64,000 bases of DNA from positions 10,310,001-10,374,000 of the forward strand of contig NC_092312.1 in NCBI RefSeq assembly GCF_036785885.1, given 5' to 3'. Origin of the DNA: Coffea arabica (lineage: Eukaryota > Streptophyta > Magnoliopsida > Gentianales > Rubiaceae). Positions 22,149 to 34,118 of the stretch are shown here, piece by piece (position 1 is the stretch's first letter; every line of letters begins with the position of its first letter). Both the position numbers and the translations under genes were made by a program. Under the pieces are notes generated by a model. That model was not told where the DNA came from. It did not search any database and saw nothing but the letters and a program-made list of their open reading frames with translations.

Positions 22149-24243
22149 GTCTGAAGAATAATACCCTTTAGGCAGTTAAAATTAGCCCTAAACTACCTTA
22201 TGCGCCTAGTTTCCAAGCTTAATCAACCATCCTACCCATGCACATGCAATTTTCCTCCAAAAAAAAAAAAAAAAAAACTATCTTGTTTGAATTGCAATTT
22301 TTCTTCAAAAAAATTTTACATGTTAGGTGAACATATTTTTCAATCATCTCTTCACCTCGTATACGTCAAATCGTTACAAGATATTTTTCAATAAAAACTG
22401 TAAAAAATAGCAATCCATCTAACCAACAAATCTTGATAAACCACTCCTACAATTGCAGAATTTCTGCCCTTATTCCATGTTAAACCTTCAAATTGGACAA
22501 AGCGCATGCTTGGTAGGTGCTATTTTTGCATAGATTTTGCTACAACAAGCTTTTGCCACTTTTTGATTGTGTTTTATTGAGAAAAATTCTGAATGCGCCA
22601 AGCTTTGACAAGCTTTTCTTTGACAGATATCTATATCTATATCTATATCTATATATATAAAAAAAAAACAGTAAAAAGATTCTTCGTCTTTCTTCGTATC
22701 TAACCACAAGCATGGAAGACCATCAGGCCATGAATGGCTTTAACAGTAGTATAACTACCCTGCCAGCGACCCAAAATCCTTTTTTTTTTCCCCGAAAGGA
22801 AAAGGTGATAAATTTATTCGCACATCTGTGGATTAACTTCTACAATAAGAACGGATATGCAGATAAAGTGACTCCAGTGAAAGAAAGCTACCTAAAAGCC
22901 AAATTTATAATTTCTAGGTGACTTTTATTGTATCTTACTTCTTCCTTTGACTATCATTTTAGGCAATTACAAGGCAATATAGAATACGATAATTCAGTGG
23001 TTTGATGCCAATCTATCGTTAAGTAAGTCAAAGTTCAAGATTTCCACTCCATTAGTAATTATAAAAAATAAATACTGTCATTATCTTTTGAAATGTTAAA
23101 TATGTTTGCCAAAACGGAAGTTAAAAATCACACTCAAGTAAAATTTTACTCGATGTCTACAACAATAAAATACTTTTAAACTTAGGCTCCATTTGAGTTT
23201 GTGGTGCTTTTGTTAAAAAAAAATATATATATTTTTGGAGTAGAAGAGCACTTTTAATGTGCATTGTAAACGTAATTTCTTGGATTTAATAGCGAAACTT
23301 TCCTTTATTAAAGCACTTTTAGCAAAAGTTCACAAAATGATGCTTTTAGAGCAACTTTCATATTTAAAAAAAAAATAAAATACTAACTTTAAAAAATTTA
23401 TTGTAAAATTTGAACTGAATGAAGAGATACATGTGTTTTAGAAATTCAAAAGTGCATATTATCAAATAAAAAAAAGTACTCATGCAAGTATGCATCCGAA
23501 CAATATGATTAAATATTTTATAAGTACTTTAATTGAAAACTCTGATAATTTAAGCACTTTTTTGATGCGTTCTTTGGAGCTTAAGTTTCCATTTGATATG
23601 GTACTCATGCTAAAGAGGATTTTTAAAAGGGATACTTGATCCTAGTTACTTCAAAACCTCGATTCGTTCTAGAAGGGAATCGCATTTTTTCTAGCTTTAG
23701 AGGGCAAGAAATAGAAAAAGTAAAATATAATCAAGCAGAGGGAAGAAATGGATTTGATAATGTAAAGTACAGGGGATAAAAGTAGAGAGTCTCGAATTCG
23801 AAACCTTCCTCCCCTAATAAGAAGGAAATGTAGTATAATGAAGGAGGTTGAGTATCTGACAAGTGTTAGAAAAGTGAGCAACTGAATTTATTAAAGAAAA
23901 GTGGAAAAGTAATGCCACGGCATTTATGAGTCGGACCGGTGAGTGAGTTTCATTCATCCTCAAAACCAATCTCAGCTCCATTTAAAGTCACGCTAACGCG
24001 TCTTAACCACACCGGTTTGACTTTTAGTTGATGGGGTCACAGAAATGTCGGAGAAAGCGAGAGAGAGATGCCAGTGACGCGGTAGAAGACATCAAAAACC
24101 ACGAGCTTCGTTCATGATTCAGCCCCTCTATTATTTGACTAGGAAAGCTCAAGTAATGGACGAGGCTCTTGCGGCTTTGAAGCTCAATAGTAGTACAAGT
24201 TACTGCATTCGAATCTCTTCTAGCGACGCTCGAGATCAAATAT

Positions 24244-24399
24244 GGCTTTGTTTGGATTATATTTTTAAAAAAATTTTTTTATAAAAAAATTATTATAACG
24301 ATTTGATATATATGAAATCAAAAGGTGATTAAAAATATATATTTATGAAAAATGTAATAATTATTATTATTTTTAAAAAATTGCAATCTAAACAATGCC
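24244..24399. mobile_element. Small MITE with GGCTTTGTTTGGATT ends
   Basis: This 156-bp element has imperfect inverted ends (GGCTTTGTTTGGATT against GGCATTGTTTAGATT) and a possible TAT duplication (24241-24243 and 24400-24402). Its core shares ATTTGATATATxTGA...GATTxAAAAATxT with sequences at about 13065-13212 and 34119-34268, suggesting one MITE family with three copies in this window. Confidence 0.55.
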
Positions 24400-25305
24400 T
24401 ATCCAAACTCAACTTCATTTTAGTATTCTAGAAACTTCATAACAAAATTAGAGGAACTTGAATCAAACAAGTTTTTGTTGAATGAGGTGCAAATCATCAA
24501 GTTCTAAGTTGAGTGTAAATTGGTTCTCAAACAGAGGGGCACCATCAAATGAATACTGCAAGGGCCTAGTTAGCTTTTAAGTAAGCCAGCGTTATCCACT
24601 ATGTACCTTATGAATTTTCTCATGGCGAATATCCAACTTATAACGTGGTGCACTCTTTTTTTTTTTAATATAAATAAAAGGTTTCGAATTCAGAAACTAT
24701 CGTCTATGCTAACTCGTATATTAAACTTTTTTAATTAGAATTCGAGAGATTTTACCCTTTCTTTTTTGGAAGGATTTTTTTTCGGTGGTGGGCCCGATGA
24801 AGGGCGCAGGTGTTTTTTTTTTTTTTTTTTTTAAGGGGGTGGTGGTGGTGGTGGTTATTGACGGGAATAATGGAATATACCATAGTCGCATGACTGGACG
24901 GAGATGGGCTCTTCGTCTAATAGAGGTTGGGTCATTTTCTTGGTCTCTATTGTCCGCAGTAGGGCCACAGCCAATCAATGAATTGCCCCATCCGAGGGAA
25001 ATTATCCTGCGGCTGAAGGGAGGCCGAAAAGTCTTAACGTTTATGGTCAATTACAGTTTGCACCCTTAAACTATGGGGCTCACTTCCACCTTACCCCACC
25101 TAGATGCAAACTGGAGACACTACTATACTATGATTTCAAGCTAGGGCAAAAAAAAAAAAAAAAAATTCTTAGTGAGAACATTTTTGTTTGAAAGCTAGCA
25201 GCAAAAGACTAAATAGCCCTTATGTGTTTAATGACCAATATACCATTTGAATTCCCTTTTTCAAACTTTATTCATTATTGATGGAGATGTCATGTTATAT
25301 GAATG

Positions 25306-25836
25306 TAGGCCTGTTAACGGGTCGGGTCTAGACCCGGATCCGGACCGGATCAGTGAAATTATTACGGGTATGGGTAGGGATTTAATTCCGTTTCCCGGAT
25401 CCGGATTCGGATCCGTTTTGTCAAACAAAAAAACGGGTCGGATACGGAATATAGTATTCCGACCCGTATTAGACCCGGATCCGGATATAAATGAATTAAT
25501 AATTTAAAAAATATATATTTATCAATATAATTTGATTAGGGTGATGTATTTTAATAAAATTAATTTGATTTCTTTTCTTATTTGATTTTTTCTTTGCATT
25601 AGTTAGAAATCAGTTTACAAATATATTTTTTTCTCATTTTTATTAGAAATTATAAAATTTGGTAAATTTGTTCGGGTAGACCCGGATCCGGATCCGGGAC
25701 CCGCCGGATCCGGATCCGGAACATAGAATAAAAGACCCGTCGGGTAAACGGGGTCGGATCCGGATCCGGCATAGTAATTCGGGTCCGGGTTCGAAATAAT
25801 GAATTTCGGCCCGGACCCGGCCCGTTGACAGTCCTA
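25306..25836. mobile_element. hAT-type non-autonomous element rich in CCGGATCC words
   Basis: The element begins TAGGCCTGTTAACGGGTCGG and, reverse-complemented from the right, TAGGACTGTCAACGGGCCGG. These inverted ends sit within a perfect 8-bp target duplication, TATGAATG (25298-25305 and 25837-25844). An 8-bp duplication with TAGGxCTGT ends indicates the hAT superfamily. At 531 bp it lacks a transposase. Both subterminal regions are packed with GGATCCGG and GACCCGG words in both orientations; such repeated subterminal motifs are typical hAT transposase binding sites. The middle is AT-rich. Confidence 0.85.
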
Positions 25837-26402
25837 TATGAATGTGTCTACCTAATTCAAAAAAACAAAATCCTCAAACCATGTTTGATAACTAATATAG
25901 TTATGTTCTTTAGGCTGTTTAAAGGATCAAATGCCCTTAGCGTGGACCAGTAATATGAACAAGGGGCCATAAGTAGATAGATGAATGAAAGGGGACGGAA
26001 CAATAAAATGAACGTAACTTGAGAAAACTCAAATCCCCTTCACCCAAAATGGAATAGCTGACAAATCCTAGCGATAAAAAAAGAAAAAGGGAAAAAAAAA
26101 AAAAGAGAAGAGAACATTTTGACCATACATTTTATTTCGGGCTTTAATGTAGAAAAAACCTTGCGAACTACAAGGATGTACGTTCGACAAGTATGTTGGA
26201 AACACTAATTATTATGCTAACAAGATACATCATGAAAATCAACCTTCTTAAAACTTGAAAATCTTTTCAATAATTAAAAAAACAAAAAACTTGCATAAAC
26301 CAATTTCTTTTAGATCACAAGTTTCAATTTACTCAAACCAGCGATTCACTAGCTATCCTTAATCTAGACTCTCTGGTTAAAGAGAAAGGTCAAATTTTGG
26401 AT

Positions 26403-26502
26403 AGATCCGATTTTCAAAGATTCAATGATCCAAATTGTGTCACACTACTTGATGAGAATGCATGGCACAATTTGGATAATTAAATCTTTGAAAATCGGAT
26501 CT
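26403..26502. repeat. Local hairpin at the outer edge of the left inverted-repeat arm
   Basis: Arms of about 37 bp (26403-26439 and 26466-26502) are inverted copies with a few mismatches, sharing GATCCGATTTTCAAAGATT. They enclose a 26-nt loop. The outer arm is also a direct repeat of the outer end of the right arm near 27916-27953. Confidence 0.75.
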
Positions 26503-26710
26503 ATTTAGATATGAACAAAAGAGAATACGTGATTGCTTAAAAGGTTCTATACATTACAAATTTTATTTATAAAAAAAAAAAAATCATCTCTCAGCATAGT
26601 TTTACACTTGAAGTCAATCGTAACTTTTTTTTTTTTCAGTAGGTAATCTAGGGTGGCATATGGTCCAGAGCAAAATTATGGCGTTGGTCAATGGTTTCTC
26701 CATGCTAGAA
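26466..26710. repeat. Left arm of a long inverted repeat around the EF-hand gene
   Basis: These ~245 bp are the inverted counterpart of 27714-27953 at roughly 90% identity by eye. The inner ~50 bp (from TCTAGGGTGGCATATGG to GCGTTGGTCAATGGTTT) are identical. Small differences are mainly in the A/T runs. The arm lies 234 bp beyond the stop codon of the EF-hand gene, so it may be part of its 3' untranslated region or downstream DNA. No target duplication could be set. Confidence 0.85.
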
Positions 26711-26943
26711 ACATTCACGAAAAGTAAGCAAGAAAAAGCAGGAATATCAATCATGTTAGGCGCAAGCTTTATGGCTTTAACGGGCATGGAGACATGACAT
26801 GGTGTTGAACAAGGAATCCATCATCTTCACTTCTCCACTCGTCTAATCTTTCAATCAATTACCAATCCTTCCTCAGCAGTCGGACAATTTCCAAACATAA
26901 AAGCAAAAGAAAGAAAAAGTGCTCAAAAGGAGCAATCATCGCA

Positions 26944-27288
26944 TCAAATCTGTGGAAAGGCTTCTTCTAGCAATCTTCCAGCACCACCCGTTAGCTCAGG
27001 ACTCAACCTGAACATCAACATGCAAAACTCCAGCTGGTTAAGTGCACCATCACCGTCCAAATCTCCCTCTTTAATCATGCTTTTGATCTCCTCGTCCTGG
27101 AAATCTTGCAATCCAAGAAGAGCAGATTTTTTCTTGAGGCTGTCAAAGGTGATCAAGCCCTTTTTACCGTCCATGAGCAGCTGAAATCCATTACATAGCT
27201 CTTTGATCAATCCCTCACCTCCTAGCTTATCGGCCATAGTAGGCAACAGATCTTCAAAATGAATTGTCGTTGGACTTCTAGCATCCAT
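26944..27288 (-). CDS. PBP1/KIC-like single EF-hand calcium-binding protein
   Basis: This intronless gene encodes 114 residues. One canonical EF-hand loop lies at 76-87: D76, D78, D80, G81, L83 and E87 in GDLDGDGALNQLE. Before it come FEDLLPTMADKLGGEGLIKE and a second, non-canonical helical half. This is the plan of the plant family that includes PINOID-binding protein 1 (PBP1) and KIC. PBP1 modulates the auxin-related kinase PINOID and KIC binds a kinesin-like calmodulin-binding protein in a calcium-dependent way (family knowledge). FCMLMFRLSPEL after the EF-hand is a family hallmark. The frame is open 33 nt further upstream but has no ATG there, so I start at 27288. A short out-of-frame uORF precedes it. 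The gene sits inside a long inverted repeat. Whether it is closer to PBP1 or KIC is not settled; wording leans to PBP1. Confidence 0.88.
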   Translation of the reverse strand: MDARSPTTIHFEDLLPTMADKLGGEGLIKELCNGFQLLMDGKKGLITFDSLKKKSALLGLQDFQDEEIKSMIKEGDLDGDGALNQLEFCMLMFRLSPELTGGAGRLLEEAFPQI

Positions 27289-27313
27289 CGGAATTATGTT
27301 AAAAGCTCCAATA

Positions 27314-27334
27314 TCAAACAAGCAAACGATTCAT
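27314..27334 (-). promoter_or_regulatory. Short upstream ORF before the EF-hand gene
   Basis: An ATG at 27334 opens six codons (MNRLLV) and a TGA, ending 25 nt before the chosen start at 27288 and in a different frame. If transcribed it could lower translation of the main frame. The transcript start is not known, so its inclusion in the mRNA is inferred. Confidence 0.4.
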
Positions 27335-27713
27335 GGGGCAATGGAAACTAGAAAAGTGTGGGTATTAATAGTGCTGAAACTCTTTGGTTAATTACAAGGA
27401 AAATTACGTAAGGCTATAAATATTAACAGGTCCAAGATGCCAGCGTCCATGGTTACGAGGAAAATTACATAAATTATATAAGGGCCACAGATGGACCAGA
27501 AAGATGTTTATGAACCAGTCCACGAAGCCCACTCATGACTGGGTCATAACAGAAACAGGTTGTCCACTGACAATGATTCCCCAGCTGCAAGGTGTTTTCT
27601 TCCACCAGCCCAAAAGCTTATGCACCCTGACGAAGTAGGTAGAAATTAGAAACCACCAAGCAGCAGCACAGAACCTATAGGGCAGGAACGGTGCTGACTG
27701 TTTAAGAGCACCG

Positions 27714-27953
27714 TTCTAGCATAGGGAAACCATTGACCAACGCCATAATTTTGCTCTGGACCATATGCCACCCTAGATTTCCCACTTAAAAAAAAAAAAA
27801 ATACGATTGATTTCAAGTGTAAAACTATGCTGAGAGAATTTTTTTTTTAAAAGTAAAATTTGCAATGTGTAGAACCTTTTAAGCAATCAAGTTTTCTCTT
27901 TTGTTCACATCTAAATAGATCAGATTTTCAAAGATTCAATGGTTCAGATTGTG
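27714..27953. repeat. Right arm of the long inverted repeat around the EF-hand gene
   Basis: This 240-bp arm pairs with 26466-26710. It begins (inner end) TTCTAGCATAGGGAAACC and ends near GGTTCAGATTGTG. It lies about 425 bp upstream of the EF-hand ATG, so it probably falls in the promoter. The direct repeat GGAAAATTAC(G/A)TAA occurs between arm and gene, near 27398 and 27460. Confidence 0.85.
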
Positions 27954-29718
27954 TCACAATATTTGAAAAGAGAGCCTTAATTGAACAGATGTAGATCTTG
28001 AACAGCTTTGTTTATGAGTACTAAATTATGAACTGCATTGAATTAGAAGATCAGTCGAAACAAGAAGAAGCAAAAATGAAATAAAAGATAAAGACTAACA
28101 CTAAAAGCTTGGACAACCAGATGACCAAGAACAGACTAGTCAATTAGCTGAAGAACGCACGAAAAATTCCATATTACATTTCTTACAGTTAATAAATGTA
28201 AGTGGAGTAATCACAAACCATGAGCATAACCACAATTCCTGGATAGGAAAAGAAGGCGGCAAAATTTAAAGAGCACGTTCATGAAAAAGATCAGCATGTC
28301 TTGGTGTACCTTTCCAGCTTAGGTTTCGCAGAAGTCAGATGTGGTTTATATAATTCTCCAAGAGGTGGCTCAATGGTCAATGGAGCGATTCCAAGTATAT
28401 GAAGCATTTAGGATGAAAATTCCAAATTACAAGTAGAATTACCCGAGCTTTTCTTCCGTACAATTTATGCAAATCCAAAGAGAACTTTTCAATACATTAA
28501 TTTGATTGATAGTAACATGAGCTTTAAGGGGCATTATAGCAGATTAGAGACATTTTATTGATAGCAGCATTATTTACACCAAAAAATGATTCTCCTCGAG
28601 TGTACTATTATCAATCTTATATCCTTGTGATGCCACAGCTACAAAAATGTTATCAAAACTAATAGATTGCTTCCAATAATGGTGACCACTTGAGTTTCAA
28701 GATCTTGACATCTGCAAGTCATTATCTCTAAATTTGGTGCTCTCATCACAATATGACTTGAGGCATTGCTCCCACATTGTAAATCATTCAGAAGCAGTAA
28801 GGTCTGTATAGCACAAAAAATCTGCCATTGCAAAGTGCTTCCGCGTTCTTTGCTACGCGGGGATGGAGAACCATCTCAACTCTAAAGAGGCTAGTTCTGA
28901 ATTGAAAAAGGTCAAGGGCTCTATTCTCCCTCAAGAACCCCCTTCTCCAAGCCTCAAACAACTCGAACTTGCAGCCTCAACAAAGGACTTTGATACTGGC
29001 CAGATAGACCAGCAGCATTACCCAGAATACTTTGGGTAAAAAAAAAAAAGAGGAGAGAGAGAGAGAGTTGGCTAAAAGTCGACAGAATGAGTTTCGTCAT
29101 TTACCTTTACAGGTCCATTTCAGATACTCGCATAGGGTTCCAGAGGCTAGTTTCATCAGTTATATTCATAGAGCCAGATTGGAAAAACTACTGCTGTCAT
29201 GTGACAAATATAGGCTAAGTTCACACCTTGAGGATAAGTCTACTCAAGTTGGTTCATATTAAACACAACCAGTAAGAAATGTACATAGACAACAGAGATC
29301 TAGTTTCTAAATATACAGCAAATCTACGAGTAGCTAAACTCTCCCTGGTGGTTGTGAGGAAAGGAGGAGAAATGAGGAGGTACAATTAACTTGCTTGAGG
29401 CGTAAGCCAGGGAAATACAGCAATTTAGAGTACAATACATTCTTATCTACTAAGAGGTGCCAGTTCATTTACTTGGAGTGCAATTGCTTAGCAACTTTTC
29501 TCCCTTTGGAATTGCTAACATCAAAGGGAACTTTCAGACGGTATCGCTTATCAACCATGTTATCCATGTTATCAATGAATGGTTCAACTGTTCCTGCAGA
29601 TTTCAACAACTTCACTTGAGATAAATGTTCTAAATTTGAACAATACCCAAAAGATAACACAGGCAGGAAATGCCAAAAGGATGGTGCATGTAGGGGTGAC
29701 AGAAGTACCTCCACTTAA
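27954..29718. other. Intergenic DNA between the EF-hand and MRL7-type genes
   Basis: No gene is supported. The right part probably holds the 3' untranslated region of the MRL7-type gene. On the minus strand 29469-29714 stays open, but it begins just after that gene's stop codon and has no family resemblance. Confidence 0.4.
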
Positions 29719-31257
29719 CTAACATGGTGGAGACAAAAAAGCATCATTAATGCACATAGGCTTTTTTGCATTATAATAGAAATGTGCAATCATCTGTACC
29801 AGCTCATCAGATCTCCGTGGCTCTGCAAATTGTGTCAGCATTTAGAAAGGCATGAAATTTCCTCGTAGCAGTATCAAGTATTTATAGCATAAAAAGGAGA
29901 TGATGCAGTACCTTTTTCCCTGTACAATATCCGGTTACCGCGTAAGAACAATATTTGTGGACATTCTTTAACTTTAAGAGCATATGCCAGATCCCTCTCA
30001 ATGTTGATGTCTAGCTTTAATGTCTGTTTACGGAGTGTAACAGTCAAAACTTGATGATACTATTGGCACACGTTCAAGGAGATCGATTGCATTACACTAA
30101 ATGAATAAATTAAGTGCTTGTGTTAATTAATGTCCTGATGAGGTAATAATATCACATGGAAGACCAAACATGATGCGTATCCATAAAATGGAAAAATGAA
30201 GAGTATGACAAACCCGAGGAGGCAACCGTTCCTTGGCTTTCCAAAAGACCTCTGCTGCTTTCTCAAGCTCCTTCAAAACTTTCCAGTTTTCACTTGCCCT
30301 GCATTTTGAATTACAATATGAGATACATTAAAGGAATATAAGGTTTCAGGTAGATGGGAGCGAGCAAAGAGAATGGAAAATGATCTCAAGTATTTAATTG
30401 AGTCTAACAAACACTAAGCAGGCAATCAACTCTGAGTGATGTTCAAAGGCATGATGTATTAAAGGTTAAAATGTTATCACTTGCCTGTTGTATCTTTCAA
30501 AAACAAGAACAATTAAGGGGCTTGGACGAAATGCAAAGCTTTCCCATTCAAGACAATTTATCTCCTTGACCAACCCATAATCAATCTCCCCTTCCCAATC
30601 AATCTCAACACCATCTTCTCCAACAACATTTCTGATGGGATGCTGCTCAAAATATTCTGATGCCCTAATTCCCCAGCCCACATCTGCATCGAGAGGCCAA
30701 TTTGGATCCTCCTCCTCCATTACCATGTTTTTCTCTCTACTCCCATTATCATGATCTTCATCGTCACTACTATGATCAGAACCACTCTCCTCATCTACCC
30801 TCTCCTTTATGATGCTTTCCTTGTCTTTCAGGATTTCAAAATCCTGTTCTTTGATTGATGCAAATGTCCGCTCCAGAGAATCACGAATAAAATCCTCAAC
30901 TGCAGCTGCTTCACTCCTACGACCACGCCTTGGCTTTTTAGGAATTGTCGTGGGGAATATATTCTTCAGATTTTTATCTTTATCTTTGGGTGCTTTAGAT
31001 TCACGTGTCCGGGGATTTGGCTTTTTAGGTTTTGAATCAGGATTCTGGCTGGCATTAGGAACAGGACTTGAACCAGCATTCTTCGAGCTGGCTAAACAAA
31101 TCAGACTTCTAGATAACAGCTTGTGTTCCCGCCAATGTGGAAACAAGACATTTGAACAACGTGGATAGCTACATATAGCTTGAACGATTGTATCACAGGA
31201 TGAAAATGATGAAAAAGAGAGGAAGGGAAGGCTAGTATTTAATGTAGCAACGAGCAT
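29719..31257 (-). CDS. MRL7/MRL7L-type plastid protein with thioredoxin-like fold
   Basis: Four exons (30485-31257, 30214-30298, 29912-30023, 29719-29822; 1074 nt) encode 357 residues. The N-terminus is Ser-rich and low in acidic residues, like a chloroplast transit peptide. Next come a Lys/Pro-rich stretch and an acidic stretch (about residues 150-180), and then the family core [19 protein letters not shown]. The C-terminus has a thioredoxin-like fold without a Cxx[37 protein letters not shown] and [18 protein letters not shown]. Arabidopsis MRL7 (also SVR4, ECB1, RCB) and MRL7L (SVR4L, NCP) are needed for chloroplast biogenesis and activity of the plastid-encoded RNA polymerase (established knowledge). 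Length (331 and ~350 in Arabidopsis) fits. I cannot tell the two paralogues apart here. Intron 1 is GC-AG (AG|GCAAGT), the only choice that keeps the frame; the others are GT-AG. No lesion is seen. Confidence 0.92.
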
Positions 31258-32236
31258 TTCTTTGTTTTCACTTCAATAAAGTCAAAGTTCAGATCTTTCA
31301 CAGGATCTTTTTGTAAAATTTCTCCTTACGAAAACACAGCTGAACAGAACAGAAAGTTTACCCTGCTGCCATTCATAGACACAGCACAAGTTCAAAATTT
31401 AGGTAAAAAACACGAATATGCTGGCTAAAACAAAGACAAATCAATTCTTTAATAGTAAGTTCTATGTCCAACCAAAGGATGAGCCTTTTTTCACTATATC
31501 CAGTCCCTGGAAATTTGCAATTTCGTTGTCACATATCGCAACATGGTCTACCCAGACGTCACCAGTCCCCACCAAAACGACCAGAAAACTACCCCTAAAA
31601 AAAAAACCCAACATGACAACGGAAGAAATGTAGCATGAGTCAAGTAAATGCTGAAAGAATCAATTGTAAAAAGAATTGAAGCCAGTAATTTCCACAAAAT
31701 TAAAAGAACCAAGTAGAAGTAATTAGACAAAATAGAGAGCATCAAGTAAAGAGACTCCAATTTATCAATAATAAAAAAGAAGCAAATCCCGAGTTAAATG
31801 AACAGTTGAGTGGCAAATTTCCAAGTGAACGATAAACACAAAAGTAAAGGGTCTTCTAAGTTCAAACAAACATAAAATCAAATATCTTATAGACGGTCTC
31901 AGCAACACCAAAACTTACAAAGGTAGCCAACGTTTTCAGGGATATGACAAGAATAATACTGAGTACTGCTACGCATGGACAGAGAGATATCCGATGGATT
32001 CTCACGCCTTAAATTGCGCTGCTTGTAATTGCCCCATTTGGGAGTGGAGGTTTTTGGTGGGTTTAAGAATTGTGTCTGGATTGTGGATAAGCCATTTATT
32101 TTCTAATTATTCCCGTAGTTGGCCGGCTCGGTTGGCTGCAATTAGAGGTAAACACGGGTCGGATACTCATTCGGTGCACCCTGCATCTTATGGCTCAATC
32201 ATTTTTTGACGCTTATCCAATCCGCATAGCAGCAGT

Positions 32237-34105
32237 TAGGGATGGACAAAAAAATCCGTCGATTCAAAAACTCGGCGAATTCGATCCGACCCGAAAAAAA
32301 TAGAATATTCTATCCAATTTTTCTTAGTGGGGCAGATGAGGATTGGGTACCCACGAAAACGGATATGAATATGGATCATAAAAATAAACATTCGCGGGTA
32401 CCCGACCCGTAGGGTATATTATATAAACATTAAAAGAATTAGGGATCATTTTATAATTTTTAATCCTAAATGTAAGTGGAGTGGCTCACAATCTCATATT
32501 CTAATAACATATGATCCGCCTTTCCTTATATTGTTTGAAGAGAGCGAATATTCTCGGTGAAACCTGAATCAAATGAACAAAATGAAAAAAAATTTGTGAA
32601 ACTTTATCATAAAAATTATTTATACCTTTGATCATTTTTATTTTTATTCTACCTTCATTGATCTTTCCTGCAAATTTTTCATCAATTCAATCAAAGATTT
32701 GTGTTTGGAGTTCCAATTTTCTGTTAGCTAGATAATTAAAACATTTGTGTCTCTCATTTATTTATTTATTTGATTTATTTTATTGTAATTATGTCTCTTA
32801 AATTTGTCTCTTTTATTTTAGTGTAAGAAATTTATTTTTCTTTTTCATCACCTTTAATGCCATAAGGTCTATTCCAAAGATGTAAGAAAATTGGGAAAGA
32901 TTTTTCACGCTTTTTTTGGTTATACTTTCTCCAAAAATAATTAACTCTATTCAATTCTTTTCTTGATTTGATTCCACAGTCGACTCAATTGGAGTGCAGT
33001 TTTGTACCATAACATCCTTAAGGAAGTTGGGGAAGCTACCGGATACTTATTATTCTTGTGTTCGTTGTGTTGTAGAAGGATGAAATGTGTGAGAATGGTG
33101 ATGTACTCAAAATTAATATGAAATTTCCTTTTTTCTATTAGATATTTTAATTCTAATATGTACTAAATTTATGAGATCAGTTTGATTGTTGGATGAAATA
33201 TGTGAGATTGGTGATGTATGGACAATGTTTACAATATCTCTACCAATATTAATTGGAAAACATGTTTTTTTTTAATTGAAAAATTTGTTGATATTAAGCG
33301 CAAAGCAATTTTTTTATTGGAAAATATTTCTTTTAAGGGCGGGTATCCTATGACCCACTCCTTTTTTTGCGTACCCGAAAATATTAGGAGTGGTTTAGGG
33401 TCACAAAATGATTGATCAAATATATTATGGTCGGGTCAACCAAATTATGTTAGGGATGGGTACCCGACTCGTGCCCACCGCTTGAGATAGGTTTGGATCA
33501 GTGAGTATTTGTCCCATCCCTCTTGTCATTTAAATTTTTTTAAAAAATGATTTATACTATTTTTTTTATATTTTACATATTCATCTAAAATTTAATGAAG
33601 ACTTTTTTTTTTTTCAAAAAGAGGGTCCCACTACAAAACAAACATGCATAGATAGATACAATAAAAAGGACAAAAATTAAAAGAATTTAAAATCAACAAA
33701 ATTTTGAAATAAGTAGTTTTTTAATTATATATTTCACATTAATTAAACTCTTTTCTAAAAAAAATAAGATTATGATCGCTACAAATGAATCTTGTAAACA
33801 AACTATAGTTTTTCATATTTGAAATGCAATTTGTTCAATGAAATTGTTTATTTAATTCTAAAAAGATTATTTTATAATATGTGTATAAAAATATAAAAAA
33901 TAAAAAATATATATGCGGGGTGGATCGAATACCTGCGAGTCTTTAATTATGTTACCCTAACCCCCACGCAAATCTAAATAGGTACCTGATCCTCTTTCGA
34001 CCCAATCAAATAATATGGATCAGGTATCCTAATTTTCGAATCGGATCAAATCAAATATGACAGATTTTTGAATTAGCGGATATAACAGATTCTAGACAAA
34101 AAAAT
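32237..34105. mobile_element. Degenerate hAT-like composite region
   Basis: The left edge (AGGGATGGACAAAAAAATCC...TTCAAAAACTCGGCGAATTC) and the right edge, reverse-complemented (ATCCGCTAATTCAAAAATC...GATCCGATTCG), are loosely inverted. In between, GGTACCC and GACCCG words recur near 32345, 32397, 33350, 33455 and 33985. An internal TTTGTCCCATCCCT near 33510 mirrors the left tip. No 8-bp target duplication was found. This is probably one old hAT-type element with another inside it. No transposase is seen. Confidence 0.4.
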
Positions 34106-34118
34106 TTTCAGGTTAGTA

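Larger units (their letters stand above)
20564..25305. other. Repeat-rich interval without a gene
   Basis: Apart from the Mutator-type copy B (21720-22148) and a MITE (24244-24399), I recognise nothing coding. A TATATC microsatellite lies near 22626-22660, and a T20 run followed by GGT repeats lies near 24811-24854. B-box-like GGTTTCGAATTC segments near 23795 and 24680 may be old SINE tails. Confidence 0.45.

Noticed and set aside
22626-22660. TATATC array as a possible CRISPR or regulatory array
   Set aside because: Simple microsatellite without spacers.
24024-24239. Minus-strand open frame of 71 codons
   Set aside because: No family resemblance, no splice or promoter context; considered chance.
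29469-29714. Open frame of 81 codons on the minus strand just after the MRL7-type stop codon
   Set aside because: It begins within a few bases of the stop, has no family resemblance and fits a 3' untranslated region; the four-exon gene already ends at the expected place.
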